A program made the position numbers and the translations under genes. A DNA stretch of 64,000 bases from Rhodosporidiobolus odoratus (lineage: Eukaryota; Basidiomycota; Microbotryomycetes; Sporidiobolales; Sporidiobolaceae): contig JAOANU010000020.1 of the NCBI GenBank assembly GCA_034387635.1, forward strand, positions 186,001 through 250,000. The letters run 5' to 3'. Within the stretch, counting starts at the first letter, position 1; every line of letters starts with the position of its first letter. Under the pieces are notes generated by a model. That model was given only the letters and a program-made list of their open reading frames with translations, was not told where the DNA came from and made no database searches. Shown in pieces: positions 24,141 to 36,264 of the stretch.

Positions 24141-25311
24141 TTATGCAGCCAAGGCGGCTAGAGCGAGGGCTAGAGCGGCGAGACTACAGTTCAACGGAGG
24201 CAAGCCATCCGTGCGTAAGCAGGACTGGCGCGAGAAGGGAACTTGAGAGTAGAACGTGAGCTGCTTACCTTCCAAGGCTTCTCAGTCTCGTCCCTCCGCT
24301 GGTATCGCTTGGCGCCGTTCCACTTTGACTCGCTTCAGCACCCGTACTGGCGGCACCGGAAGCGCCGCTGGGCCTGCAGGGTAACTTAGGCGAAATTAGC
24401 TGTCTTCCTCCGGATTGAGAAGGTGAAACAAATAGGGAAGGAAAAAGAAGCTCGCCTCAGAGTGCTGGCACTGGCACTGCTGGCGCTTGACCTAGCAGAC
24501 GCACTAGTAGGCACGCTCACACTGCCGGAGGAGCCTGAGACGGAGGAAGCGTCCGCCGCGCCGGACGAGGTCGAAGAGGCGGCATCGGTAGTGGCGGAAC
24601 CGCCGCTCGCGTTCTGACCGAGGCTGCGGTGACAGAAGTGGATTCAGCAAGCCGCTCTGCCGCGATGGGGGCGTAGAGCGTAAAGGGAGACCCACCAATC
24701 GGTTGAAGTGCCCGGTAGAATTGGGACCGGAGCGGAAAAGGCCAGGACGCCGGAGTTGTCCTGTGGACGAAGTGTCAGTACGGCTGGCTCACTCCATTGC
24801 ACAAGGTGGAGCGAGGATTGCAGCGAGATCAGCCTACCCTGACGCTAAACGTGATGTTTTGGCCTGTATTTCGCAAAAAAGCCGAAGTCAGCCTCGCTTT
24901 CAGCAGCTCGCCAAGCCTCGGACACTATTGTCGCGGGAGAAGTGCAGGGAGTGAGGGAAAGAGTGAAAAGGGGAAGAAAGCGAACCTGCAGGCAAATCCG
25001 CGACCCACCTCACACTTCCCGCCTGATCGAGCGCAGGAAGGGTTTCCAACGGCGTCCCTCCAGCTGATCCACCAGGTAAGACTGTGCGCACAGAACAATC
25101 AGTTGTATCCGGTCATCGCTCAAGTACAGCGAGGTGGGAGAAGCTGACCTTGAATCGTGTAAGGACCTTCCCCTCCGTTCACCGTAAGCTGCTGAGGGAG
25201 ACACTCGGTGACAGAGGCGGGCGAGTTGATGGTGGCTTGACTATGAACGGCGCTCATCTGGAGTAGGAGGAACGCGCTGGAGATCCAGATTGAGGAGCAG
25301 GAGGAGAACAT
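24141..25311 (-). CDS. GPI-anchored Ser/Thr/Ala-rich secreted protein (copy A, intact)
   Basis: Seven exons (25149-25311, 24986-25081, 24838-24863, 24696-24760, 24456-24623, 24269-24373, 24141-24183) join in frame to 221 residues. An N-terminal signal peptide (about residues 1-25, hydrophobic SSAFLLLQMSAVHS) leads into a domain found in many small fungal surface proteins: ECLPQQLTVNGGEGPYTIQV, LPGGSAGG, VRWVADLPAGQNITFSVRDN, ending TDCLGQNASGG with a second conserved cysteine. A Ser/Ala/Thr-rich linker follows, then the C-terminal hydrophobic tail SLAALALALAALAA, the classic GPI signal. The last two exons are needed to reach that tail. Intron 5 has a GC donor (GAG-GCGAGC). Role on the cell wall is inferred. 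Confidence 0.8.
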
Positions 25312-26323
25312 CGTTGTCGAGAGGTAAGTAAGGGGAGCGGAGCGAGGGGAGGGGGTGCTGCAGTGGGGCGGTGTGCAGGTTGAGCTGTGGTTGAGCCTGT
25401 GGTACTGAAGAATAAGGCTGGGTCCGTCCACCTCAGAGAGCCAAGTCAAAAGAGGAGGGGAAGAGAGGAAGAAGGAAGAAAAGGAGAAATTGTCAGAAGC
25501 TGCGAAGGAAACTGTCGGCAGCAAGGGTAGTACCGTTTCACGATACACACCGCACTGGATTAAACTACTTCGTGCAGCTACTGGAAGTAGCTTCAAGGAT
25601 TGCCTGGGATCAGCACGGTGCAAATCGGAGTAGAGAAGGACGATACCATGAGAAGGACATCCCAGCGTCTCTGTCTTCTACATGCTGCGGCCGCAATCGC
25701 GTACCGACAAGGCTGGCCCACTATGTTATACGCGATTGCAGCGAAGCAGCGCTGACACATTAATGGGGAGAACGAGCCGCCGTCATTTCTGACCTTCTCA
25801 ACATGGTTTCGCTCTTCCGTTTTGCTCCAGCCTGTATGAGCAGTGGGGAGGCCTTCCCTACTAGACATTCAGCACAACGATGATCGTTAATGGGTGGGTG
25901 AGCAAGAGCGAAGACCGCGGCTCGCCACTTCCTCTCGCGCGTGACCTGCGAGAATGAGAAAGGAGATCTAGTACACGGTTTGTACTGCTACTTACACTGC
26001 GAGCGAGACCGACAGCGAGAGAGAGAAAGAGAGGTGGACAAGAATAGGACGGGAAGGGCAACAAGCGAGAGGGCTGATTTCCGATTCCGGAACGAAGTGG
26101 TGGGGAATGCGGGATGGAGAGGGATCAAGCGCGAGACTGTGAAAGGTCGAGAGAGCGGGAACGAGAGGGGAAAGATGCGGTATGTTCGGCCAGCGAGTTG
26201 AAGGTTGGCGGGACGGATGGAAAGGTGGTGCTACATGTTTACGGAGATGAGGCGAAGCGGGAAGAGCGAGGGTGAGTTGAGAGAGTTGATTGCGTGGTGG
26301 CGTAGGACAAGGGGATGATGCGA
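25312..26323. other. Promoter side of GPI copy A plus 3' flank of the RRM gene
   Basis: About 25312-25540 is nearly identical in reverse complement to the sequence upstream of copy B (from about 42890), so promoter sequence was duplicated too. A copy of GACCTTCTCAA lies at 25791-25801. No gene seen in the rest. Confidence 0.55.
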
Positions 26324-27791
26324 CTACTCGTTGATAGTGAGGCCGGCGATGGAAGCAGCGACTGCCTCGGAGCCCGAGCGAGATTCTGCAATATAAGGAA
26401 GACCGATTAGCTTGCTGAGAATCGCTGGGTCGAACTCGCCGCAGCTGAAGCTGAGCACGGCGTCGCGGCGTCGCCGTAATGGAGGTCTACAGGAAGAAAG
26501 CAAAGCGACGTACCCTTCCTGCCATGTCCACCTGTCCCACCATTGACTGTAACCGCCCCACCTCCTCCAAACCTCCTCGGCGCCTCCCCGGCCACAATCC
26601 CCCCATTACCGGCCCCCGGCGTCTCCGGCGAGTTCCTACCCTCCTGCTGCGCCAACGCCGCTGAGAAACTGGACCTCCCCCAACTACCCGACCCGGACCT
26701 CCCGTGCGAGCCAGACCCGAGTCCACCTCCACTCCCATTCCCATTACCAGTGCCGCTCCCTTGCGTGCTAGCGGAAGAAGGGGACGTCGCGCCTCCAGCT
26801 CCATGTGGGCCTGCGGCTTGGGCCAACGCGATAGCAGCGCCAAGAGCGCTGCCGCCTCCGCTTCCCATAAGCGAGCCGCGCCGCGAATGGCCGCCGCCGG
26901 AGGTGGCGCCTTGACCGGCGAGAGAGCGACTACGAGGGCGGTTGGCGACGGACTGGATTATCTGAGGGACGTCTGTACCAGTGTATGGCTCGATGACGGC
27001 GGGAGGGGCCAGAGTGGATGGCGGGTTAGTAAGAAGGTTCAGGAAGGCGCGCTTGGCTGCGGAGGAATAGTAGAGGTGACAGCGATGCCGAAGAGGAGTA
27101 AAGCGAGGAGGAGGTCAGCTAAACGGCTGGGAGGTGGAAAAGCTAAGGAAGCGAGAATGTCCCAGGCAGGGGCAACAGCGGTTGCATCCTGCGTCCCTTT
27201 CGGCTCAAGGTGTACCGCGGCACATATTGCGAAGCGCTCTTTCCTGCCGAGTAGGAGGAAACCGAACGTACCGATGGCAGGCTCTCCAAACACGACCCAA
27301 GCCGACGTATCATCCCTCCACTTGACCTTGAACCCGCCAACATCGTCCTGCCATTCGCTGAACGCCTCCTGCAGATCCTTGGTCTTGAGCGCCTTGTCGA
27401 AGTCCTTGAGAAGGAGAATGCGGGTGTGGTTGGTCTGGGAAAGGGTTTGACCTTGATGAGCGGTGGCTTGAGGAGGGAGGGAGAGTGAAGTGTGGGGTGA
27501 GTGGTTGGCTGCGGTGGTCGAGTTAGACGGGAAGGGATTGTTGAACGAGGAAAGGGAAGAGAGGGAGGAAGAGCGAGGGTTGTGAGAGGGAATGAAGGAA
27601 GTAGGGAGGTGCGAGGGGAGTTGCGAGGCGAGAGCAGGAGGAAGAACAGTGGTGCCCGGCTGCGGCAGAGTCTGAGAGAGGGAGAGAGAGACGGGAGTAG
27701 TCCTGTGGCAGTAAAACCATGAGTTAGTTTGGATTAGTGTTAATCGAGGTGGGGAGGAGGATGGGACAATGGGAGGAGAGGACGCTCACAT
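26324..27791 (-). CDS. R3HCC1-like RRM-fold protein with split start codon
   Basis: Exons 27790-27791 (AT of the start codon plus 5' UTR upstream), 27272-27702, 26514-27056 and 26324-26385 join in frame to 345 residues. The core resembles the RRM-like domain of R3HCC1/R3HCC1L proteins: ILLLKDFDKALKTKDLQEAF, then GGFKVKWRDDTSAWVVF, then AKRAFLNLLTNPPSTL, which covers the usual beta-alpha-beta pattern. Around it are Ser/Pro-rich and Gly/Ser-rich disordered arms. The frame has no ATG upstream of the domain inside exon 2. A standard intron (27703-27789, GTGAGC to CACAG) joins AT to G, producing ATG in frame. An RNA-related role is inferred from the domain only. Introns around the RRM exon are 215 nt and 128 nt. 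Confidence 0.72.
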
Positions 27792-28694
27792 AGCTGGATG
27801 ACCAGAGTGGAGGCACAGGGTTGGTAGAGAGTAGAAGATACACAATCACGGCACAGACGAGTCCACCACAAACGACACGAGAAGAGAAACGGTCAAGCCA
27901 GGAGAAGGCGCGAGCAAATACGGCGTCACCTTTTCTTGCGCAGCACACCTAGCCTCGAGACTAGCGCGTAGGGACTTCTGAGCGCTTCGTACACGTGTGG
28001 CTTTCCGCTGGTATCCTTGCAGGAGCGAGACGCAAACGCCCCATTCTCCAGAATACATTTTTCCGCCCTCTCTCTTGTGTTGCTACCGCTTGTACGCTCG
28101 ACGACCAGTCAAAGTGTCACAGCCCTCACGCAGCAATGACTACCAGCTTGCCGCAAGCCGTCCCGCGTCTGTCTCGCTGGTCCCGTCATTCCGCCCCGAC
28201 TGAGGATACCCGACTTCCCGGCGCGCCTGGCGGGCAAAGCCTGCCAAATATATGCCTTGCACGGAATGCCAGAGGCTGTCAAACCATATCGGTCGCGCTA
28301 CGCGTACCAGTGCGGCGGAGGGCTGGTTGTAAGTTGCATTTTCCTCCCCATGCTTTTCCTTGCCAGCCCGCCCGGTCATGCTGTCCTCGCAGGCCGGCCG
28401 GGGTTATCGAGATACACGATACGAGCTCTGTGCGACTTCCCTTGTCGCCCGCGCGACCTCTCTTCGAGCAGTCTCATAGCTCAACTTTTTTCTTTCTTGC
28501 TGATATATTCCTGTCGACAGCTTCGGGCATGCTATCCTGACACAGTGCATCTCGCGAACCTCCTCGCTGAGCTGCTACAACGGAATGAGGTGAAATGCTT
28601 AATGCTGATAGCTGAACACGACTCCGAAAAGGAAGCTACACGATGGAGAAAACGACAAGGAACCCATGCCAACAGGACAATGCCACGCCCTAAC
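27792..28694. other. Divergent intergenic region, possible small gene not called
   Basis: On the plus strand about 28150-28470 can be read as two exons around a GTAAGT/CAG intron, but there is no proper start codon and no family. Otherwise I see nothing. Confidence 0.4.
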
Positions 28695-29939
28695 CTAAGC
28701 AGCAACGAACGTCGACCTCCCGCCCAACTCCTCTTGCTCTAACTCCAGCTCTTCCATCTGTATCCCCAGTCCCGACCCAGTCCCGACTCCCAACACAAGT
28801 CCGAGTCCAAACCCCAAACCCAACCCCGAGCCGAAACCCAAGCCACCGTCCTCTGGGTTGCCGAGATGTAGAGATAGACGTGGGGCTCGGGAGGTGTCCC
28901 AGGGTTGGTTCCGGCGACGGGCGAGGGAGAGGGAGGTAGGAGAGGGGGAAAGGTTGGCTAGGTCTTCCGCTTCTTCCTGCTCGTTCTCTGGTTCATCCTC
29001 TCCCATTTCCTCCGCTTCATCATCCGGGATCTCTGAGGCGCTGGTACAAGGAGAAGTCCCCGCCGCGGGGACGAAGGAGGAGAAGAACAGATCCTCTGAG
29101 ATGGTTGTGGTAGCTGGGGTGTGCAAAACCTCACTTGGGAACGTTGATGCGTTCGAGCGTATGGAAGAGGAGGGGGAGGAGAAGGCTGGAGTGGAAGAGG
29201 GAGAAGGGGCTAGTTCTTCCACGTCGGAACTGGCGGGAAGAGCGGGAAGGGGCGATTCAAGGTGGGAATGCGCGGCCGGAGTAGGAGGAGGGGGTGGGAA
29301 GGTTGTCCAAACTGGCGGAGCTTTTCTGCGCCAGCTGGCGAAGGAGGGTGTAGTGGCTGCGGCTCGGGCGCGGGCATGAGGCGGAGTTGAGGGGATAAAG
29401 GGAGAAGGAGAGGGGTTTGCGAAGGCTGCTGGGACAGGCGGAGGGGGCGGCGATACGAAATGAGGGGTGGCAGGTGGGCGGGGGGAGGCGGGAGAGAGTA
29501 GAGAGACTGCAAAGAAGACGGTCAGGACCTGCGAAGGCGACGGCAAGAAGCTGGAGAACATACCTTCTTCTTGCTGAGGGATGAACCTCCGAGCCGGCGT
29601 CTTCCACATCCTCTCCGCGACCGCCCTGTCCTCCTCTTCCGCCCTATACGACACCGGTGCTCGTGTATCCCTCCACTGCGGCGGGGCATAGGGGGAAACA
29701 GGAGCGGCAGCCCGCGGAGGCAGATAAACCGTTTTCTGCGTTTTCCTCGACGGTGACGGAGAAGTTGCTGTGGACGGGGCGAAAGGGTTGATGAAAACGG
29801 GCGCCTCGCTCGCGGTCGTAATAAGGGTCGAAGACACGGGCAACGGCGGAGCGCAAAGCGGGATCTTGGAGTAGGCGGGTGGTGGAACGCGTCGGGAAGA
29901 CATTGAGGGAGCTGCTTGCGGTGCGAAAGTCACGGCCAT
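28695..29939 (-). CDS. Hypothetical Pro/Ser-rich protein with Gly-Leu tail
   Basis: ATG at 29939 (good context GCCATGGCC); open to the TAA at 28695. A 57-nt intron with GTATGT donor, CTGAC branch site and CAG end is likely at 29507-29563; because its length is a multiple of three the frame is open either way (about 395 or 414 residues). The protein is largely disordered: proline/serine runs, an acidic patch (EMGEDEPENEQEEAED) and near the C-terminus an unusual repeat of G-L-G-F-G-S-type residues alternating with leucine and valine. I do not recognise a domain. An upstream exon cannot be excluded. Codon use is like the neighbouring genes, supporting a real gene. Confidence 0.5.
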   Translation of the reverse strand: MAVTFAPQAAPSMSSRRVPPPAYSKIPLCAPPLPVSSTLITTASEAPVFINPFAPSTATSPSPSRKTQKTVYLPPRAAAPVSPYAPPQWRDTRAPVSYRAEEEDRAVAERMWKTPARRFIPQQEEGMFSSFLPSPSQVLTVFFAVSLLSPASPRPPATPHFVSPPPPPVPAAFANPSPSPFIPSTPPHARARAAATTPSFASWRRKAPPVWTTFPPPPPTPAAHSHLESPLPALPASSDVEELAPSPSSTPAFSSPSSSIRSNASTFPSEVLHTPATTTISEDLFFSSFVPAAGTSPCTSASEIPDDEAEEMGEDEPENEQEEAEDLANLSPSPTSLSLARRRNQPWDTSRAPRLSLHLGNPEDGGLGFGSGLGLGFGLGLVLGVGTGSGLGIQMEELELEQEELGGRSTFVAA

Positions 29940-31208
29940 GGCGGGGCAACCCGAGGTGTGTCCTTGTTGTAGTCGAGCAGTGGGATGTGCAGAAGGATGG
30001 CAAGGAGAGCCAGGAAGCGGGACGCGCGCGGAACGACCTCGGCATAGGTATGGACGTGCCACTCCCCCTCGGCGGCGCGAGCCGGGGAGTGAGCACCACC
30101 GTCACCAGGACCTTCAGGGGACGAAACATCTTGAAGCGACTCACTCGGGCCGTCTCAGTCAGTCGGAACGCGAATCCTGCCTCATTGAGAAGGTCCCAAC
30201 CCGGCTTCTCCTGGCAATTTTATAAGCACGACTCAGGTCATACGGGATAGTGTCGCAGATCCTGGTTGAGCTGTGCAAGGGCGGTGTTCATATTCATCTA
30301 TTTGGAGCCGCATTTGGCAGGCGCAGGAGAATGAGGTGGCTTGAACCAAACGAAGCGTCGGGAGACATGGGTGAGACGAGGTGAGACGGGTACTGCCGGA
30401 AAGAGGGTACGGCCTGCAGGGAAGTGGTGGCCACCGCCGAAGGCGCGGAGCATGATCGGAGGAACGGCAGCGAGGCTCAACATGAGCTTTCGCAGGAGAA
30501 CAATCAAAGGAAAGAGGCGCCTTTCAAGGTGCCGTTTCCCTGGCGTGCCCGCAAGATGCAGGAGAGCCGGAAACTGGAGACAAGCGTCTCGCGTGGAAGA
30601 GCATGCGGTTCGGATGATCCCGCAGGACGGCGGGAAGGAGAAGAGGAAGAGAGGGTGTGTACAGGTGTACAGAATGGCTGGTATAGCGGTGCAAGGCTGT
30701 GCGAGGCGCTGCTCGTGCGGTCAGCCACGCGTAGTGGTCGCAGACTGATGTCTACGCAGTACTGACCTGTGACAGATCAGGCAGTAAGTGAAGGGGGGGG
30801 GGGGGCGGACGGCGGATACAGTAAGATATATGGTAGTCTTGCGGGCTGTCAACGTCGATGAAGACCATGAGCGAGTGGTACAGTTGCTCGCAAAGGATGT
30901 GGATCGACAGCCAAAGAGCCTCGCGCCGCCCAAACTGTGCCCGGAAGAGAAGGACTCGGATTGAACGAGAGGGAGAGGAGGAATGGGAAAAGTCCGCAAG
31001 GGTCTTTACGCGGCGAGAGAGGGGCTGTACCAGACCTTGGACCGGTGAAAGCGATAGTCAGGCGCGTAGGGAGCCGTACGAGCGACTTGTGGTCACTGTT
31101 GCATCCAACTGTCATCGCTTGCGAGTCTCGAGTCGACCTCGAATATTACGTCTCACCGCGTTGCTCCCGTCTGCTAGAACATTACGACATAGCCCGAGCA
31201 CGTCAAAA
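29940..31208. other. Gene-free stretch
   Basis: Contains a reverse copy of GACCTTCTCAA at 30185-30195 and a G13 run at 30793-30805. A short minus-strand ORF near 30298-30450 has a curious FGGGHHFPAG motif but I could not build exons around it. Confidence 0.4.
30793..30805 (+). repeat. G13 mononucleotide run
   Basis: Thirteen consecutive G in intergenic DNA. Confidence 0.85.
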
Positions 31209-32901
31209 ATGGACTCTGAATCGTACCACATCATCAGCCTCTTCTCAAATGGTCAGTCAAACCCCGATACCACCACGAACACGACTAAAGTGGGGAGGGA
31301 GACACGACACAACGGCAGCGAACGCGGTATATGGCGGGCCAGACACAAGACCTGTGGCAGCTACACGTACCGCTCGCGGAGTAGTACAGCGACGTCAAAC
31401 GGTGAGATTCTCGAGGTGGAACGCGTCGAGGTGTAGTTTGTTCAGCGGCAGCCCAGCGCGGCAGCCGTAGAGCAGGCACGCAGGCCATACTGTCAGTACA
31501 GATGGCGAAGACGGCTGCATCAAACGCACAACGGCCTTTAGCGACCCCACACACAAGTTGACCTTTTTCACCTCATTGCCCTGACTGACCTGGCATCCCC
31601 CTTGCCGCGTATCCAGGTTCTTACCGCGCAGCCCTCTCCGCCTACACCTCGCACTCGTCCCCCTCTCCCACCTTGACCCTCTACGCTGCACGCTCCCACC
31701 TCGCTCTCTCCCCTCCTTCCCCCTCCTCCTCCCTTCAACTCCTAACTCCCCTCCCTCAAACCCTCGACGTCCGCGCCGTCTCAGCTCTCGCCCGCTACCT
31801 CCAAGGAGAAAAGGAAGAAGCCGTAGGCGAATTGGAGGAATTGCTGGCTGAAGTTGGGGAGCAAGGACTGGAGGAAGGTGAGGAGGAGGGAAGGATGGTT
31901 AGGGGGGTTGTGGGGACTGTTTGGATGTTGGAGGGCGAAGAAAGGAGGGAAGAGGGGATTGAGGTGCTGAGGGAGGCGGTTGAATTGGGGAAAGATCAGG
32001 AGTGGTGCGCTCTTGTTTTGACGGTCTTTGGCTTCCTTCGATGCTGCTTTTTCCTGCCCCTGAGCTGCAGGGGGGAGTAGCTTGTTTCGTACGAGCCACA
32101 ACTGACTAGGATCCGAACATGTTGACAGCCTCGCCATCCTCTCACACCTCTACATCTCCCTCAACCTCCCCCACCTCTCCACTACTCTCCTGACCTCCCC
32201 ATCCACGACCTCCTTCACCTCCGACTCGCTCCTCTCTCAACTCCTCATCGCTCGATCAAACCTCGCCACTGGGCCTTCGAGCAAGTACCAGGATGCGTAC
32301 TATGTGTTTGAGGAGATCAAGGGCATGCAGGGAGGACGGGGAGAGGGGGTGTTGGCTGGCGTGGCGGTGGCGCAGGCGTTGCTGGGACGGTGGGAAGAGG
32401 CGAGGGATGCGACTGGGGAGGCTTTGGAAATGGTAAGCTTTTCCCATTCTTTTCTCTCTCTTTATGATCCCTTGCTCGAAGAGCTGAATGCTTACTTTCG
32501 CGTTCGATTCGCCTATCTTCCTACGTTGCGCTTCGATGTTATCGTCTCTCGGCGCACGCAGAACCCCTCACACCCAACTTCGCTCGCCAACTCTGCCGCT
32601 CTCGCCCTTCACACCGGAAAAGGGGCCAAAGCAGCCGAAGAAGCTCTTTCGTGCGTGATGACTCCTCCCCTTTGTGCACTCTCTTTCCCATTCCTCGCAT
32701 ATGTTAAGGAGGGTTCCATTCCTCGCATACGTTGAGGAGGAGATCAGATTGTAAGGCGGGACCTCCGTTACTCACGCTTTCTCTTTGTTTTGCGACAGCG
32801 CGCTTCATTCGGCCAACCCGTCGCACCCTCTTCTCGCTGATTTGGCGGAGAAGGATCGATTGTTTGATGAGGCGGCGAGTCGGTTCGCGGTCAAGGCTTG
32901 A
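31209..32901 (+). CDS. SEC28: Coatomer epsilon subunit (epsilon-COP)
   Basis: Five exons (31209-31251, 31617-32004, 32129-32432, 32562-32650, 32799-32901) join in frame to 308 residues. Epsilon-COP is the TPR-repeat subunit of the COPI B-subcomplex, acting in Golgi-to-ER vesicle transport. Supporting blocks are the N-terminal IISLFSNGSYRAALSAYTS, the central YQDAYYVFEEIKGM followed by GVAVAQALLGRWEEARDAT, the TPR-like LANSAALALHTGKGAKAAEE, and the C-terminal HPLLADLAEKDRLFDEAASRF, which aligns with the conserved end of the family. Length matches the usual size of about 300. The first intron is 365 nt, much longer than the others here. SEC22, a cargo SNARE of the same pathway, lies 14 kb away but with no sign of shared regulation. 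Confidence 0.92.
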
Positions 32902-33097
32902 GGTCGTCTCGAGTTGAGGAGGAGACGGACGGACTATATTGTTTTGAGAGTGCATTTCAGGCTTGTTCTGTGCCCCGTGGTCAAATGATAGAGGGTCTGC
33001 CGGTCGCCGACACAACCGGGAGTACATGGATACGGTGACTGTTTGACGTTTTTCCGACTCGTGCTCGCTTTCTTGTTTCTTCCTCACCAAAGTGAAA

Positions 33098-35787
33098 ATG
33101 GCTGTCACTTGCGACTTTGCTCCTGATCGCCCCGCCCGTCGTGCAGCAGCTCCCTCAAGCTTCAACGGTCCTACCAAGCCTCAATCAGAAGCCATGAGTG
33201 AAGATGAATCCGAATCGACTTCACTTCAACCTCAAGACGCGTCCCCAGAATCTCCTAAACAAACAGGGGAGAAGGCGGTCAAGAAAGAGGATGAAACCAG
33301 TGAGGGTCCTCAGGGCAACTGGGAGGTCGCAGTACGTTCTTTCGTTCAGTGTTGGATGAGTTGACAACGCGAGATGGGAGGAGCACACTTTGTCAAACCG
33401 AGAACGTCGAACTCGCTCTCCTGGACCTCATGCGGGCTCGGCCGGCTCACAAGCGCCTCGAGAGGATCCTGAAACTGCTACGAGGGAAGCAACGAATCCT
33501 GCAGGGGTCGAGCCGCTGCGAGTCGGCTCGTCGAGGCGGATTCGCCAACACGTCTGTGATGGGCTCTTAAGTCCAGTCCAGGGCTCATCGCGCGCATGAC
33601 ATGCCTGAGCATAACGACCCAGAAAGGTCCACGGCATATGTGATCGAGCTTGCGTTCAGTGCACCTTTCCTTCGCGGTTTTCTCGCTGACCCCATCTTGC
33701 CCTCCTTCCCCCCTTTGTAGTACGTCTACGCCTTCCTAGAGCGCTTCACCGACATGATCGACCCTTCCGAGCTCACCTTCCCGCACGTCATGGCCCTCGA
33801 ACAAGCCCTCCTAGACTGCTCTCCTCCTTCCCAAGGTCCCTCGCACACAAAGCTCGACAAACCCCTCACCTCGCTCGCCGGACCGGGCAAGAAACCGCTT
33901 CAACCTCTCAAGAAGAGAGAAAAGGATGCCAACGGCAAAGACCGTGCCCAATCGCCCACCTCGAGCCTTTCCTCCCTCTCCGCTTCGGAAGCCGACTCTC
34001 CCTCCATCGACGTCTTCGGCGCCGTCTCTCTCCAGTCTGCCACCCTGCGCGCCTCGGTCGAACCGATGGACCCAATTCCTCCAGCTCGCCCGGAAAACAC
34101 CCCTTGCCCACCTCACTCGGAACTAGTAAAATCCATCATGCTCCACTTTATCTCCCTCCTCCAGCCGCTGAAGGAACTCACCGACTACCACGGCAAGAAA
34201 ACGTGGTTTCACTTTTTGATCAACTTTGTGGGATACAGGTTGAATGGGGATGTTTGGGGTGGAGGGTTTAGGTGGAGGACGAACTTGTTGAGGACAAAGG
34301 GATTGAAACCGGGTCAGGAGAATGAGAGCATGTTTTGGATGCTGAGGTGGGAGGACAAGGTGCGTCCCTGCTCGCTTTGAGGCATCAGCCTTCCATCCCC
34401 AGCAGAGAAGTGGACTGATGGAGTTCTCTCGTGGCGCACGCACAGGTCCATCTTATGCGTCAGATGATCGACTTCATTCTTGTCAACGCACCGGAAATCA
34501 AGACCAAGATCAAGGACTCTTATGATCTGTGAGTGTCGAGCTTCTGGTCTCTTGCATCTTCTCCGCTAACGTTGCTTTTTCTCCACCTTCTACCTGTCTC
34601 TCCCTTACCCCCTTCGGCGTTTCACCCTTCCCCTTCTGTCCGGTTGCGCTCGCATAAAGCGGCAACCAACGCATCGCCAAACGTGACCCGGCCTCAAACG
34701 ATCTCGTCCTCCTCCCCCTAGGCCGCACCTCCACCCTCCTAACCATCTACAAACTCGACTCGTCCCCACGTCTCTACGCCTCCGGTTCACCCTACAAATC
34801 CACCTCTCCATGGGTCGTGATCTGTTCCACCCCAGCGGGCTACCGAGCGTTCATTGAAACGTTGGCGGAACCGACCAAGGGGGATAAGAAGAAGGTTGGG
34901 TTGAAAGGTCCTTTTAAGAAGGCGTTGGGGGTTGGGGCTGGAGGGAAGGGAAAAGGGAAGGAGGTGGAGGTGGATGGGAAGGAGGAGGAGAGAGTTTTGA
35001 GGGCTAGGTTGGAGGAGAGGCTGGAGGAGGTGGAGGAATGGGAGGAGGTGCGTTTTCCCGCTCTCTGGCTTACAAGCTCGTCTCGCTCCCTCACAGAACT
35101 GACGCGCTCCCCCTTTTCGGCTCCTTCTCTCATCTCACCGACCTCGGCCACCCAAACTTCGCATACCCTAAACAGGTTCAAGAAGCCCTCCTAGCCCGCG
35201 CCGCTCGATCCGCCGAACGTGCCGCAGCCCGAGACGCCCGGGTGGCCCGTTCCCTCGTAGGTCTCGGCTCTTCCTTCTCAACCCGGTCTTCCCGCCTCAG
35301 ATCTCGAGGAAATGGGGATGCGGGTGCCGAAGTGGTCCCGGGAGTGGAAAGGCCGAATTACGATGAAGATGATGCTGGAGCTGTCGAGGATGAAGAAGAT
35401 GGAGGTTGGGGTGCAGGGGGTGCGGGAGGGAGGGGAAAGAGGAGAAGGGTGCAGAAAGATGCTGCTGGTGGTGGTGGTGAGGATTCGCATGCGGGAAGTG
35501 AAGCGGGGAGTGTAAATGGTGGAGGAAGAGGAGGGAGTAGGAGGAGTTCGAGGAAACCGGTTGTGCCGGGGGAGAGGAGGAGTAATAGGTTGCAGTTGAA
35601 GGATGAAGAGGAGGCTGAAGGCGAGGGCGAAGGGAACGGGAACGGGAACGAGGAGAAGGATGTGGCTCAAAACCACGAGACGGAGGAAAATGGGATGCAG
35701 GTTGACAAAGGGATGGATCAGCCGAAGAAGGCAGCTGAAGACGTCCCGGCAGGCGAGGCGGAGAAGGTAGAGGGCACCGAAGCATAG
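33098..35787 (+). CDS. RSF1/WHIM-like chromatin-remodelling accessory protein
   Basis: Five exons (33098-33331, 33721-34359, 34446-34528, 34660-35047, 35176-35787) join in frame to 651 residues. After a disordered N-terminus, NWEVAYVYAFLERFTDMIDP and ELTFPHVMALEQALLD match the DDT/WHIM-like start of RSF1-type subunits that pair with ISWI ATPases. A conserved middle follows: TWFHFLINFVGYRLNG, ESMFWMLRWEDKVHLMRQMI and LGRTSTLLTIYKLDSSPRLY. The C-terminal 200 residues are basic and acidic alternating (SRKP, RRSNRLQ, then Glu-rich), as in nuclear scaffold proteins. No PHD finger is visible, unlike animal RSF1. The first intron is 389 nt and might hide a small exon. Nuclear role inferred from the family. 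Confidence 0.78.
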
Positions 35788-36264
35788 AGATTGCGCAAAA
35801 GTAGGACGAGCCGTAAAACGCTCTTTCTCTCCCCTTTCCTCCTTGATCCTAGCTGGCGGAGCAATAACGCTTGTTGTACACGTCTCATGCGCTGTGCCCT
35901 CCTCGTACGGGAGCGAAGGGATTGCAAGACAAGTTGCAATGACTTGGAAGGAGACTAAGGTAAGGCTAAACTGCGACGATGACAAACGACCCCAGAACGA
36001 ATCCTGCGAAAGAGGGGCAAAGAAGACTGGACAACAACCCGCTGAACGAAGGAAACAAAAGACGTGACAAGGCAGGGCCGCGAGTTAGATGTGCGGATGC
36101 GTGGTGCAAATTGCGAGGGGGTAAGCTGGATGACGAGGCATTCCGGCAGGAAGCTCAGGTGGAGGAAAAGAACGAGAGTAGGAGATGGTGTCGAGAGCTG
36201 CGTGTCTGTGTATAGGGACAGAGGGTGCAAAAGAGGAACAGAGAGGGCGAACGAAGTGGTGAGT
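35788..36264. other. Convergent 3' flanks
   Basis: 477 bp between two convergent stops. No gene or repeat seen. Confidence 0.6.

Noticed and set aside
28139..28475. Possible small plus-strand gene ending with RGYRDTRYELCATSL
   Set aside because: The frame that splices well has no start codon; the frame with an ATG at 28137 does not continue through the splice.
30298..30507. Minus-strand FGGGHHFPAG segment recalling a small mitochondrial-type fungal protein
   Set aside because: No consistent upstream or downstream exon could be built; too short to support.
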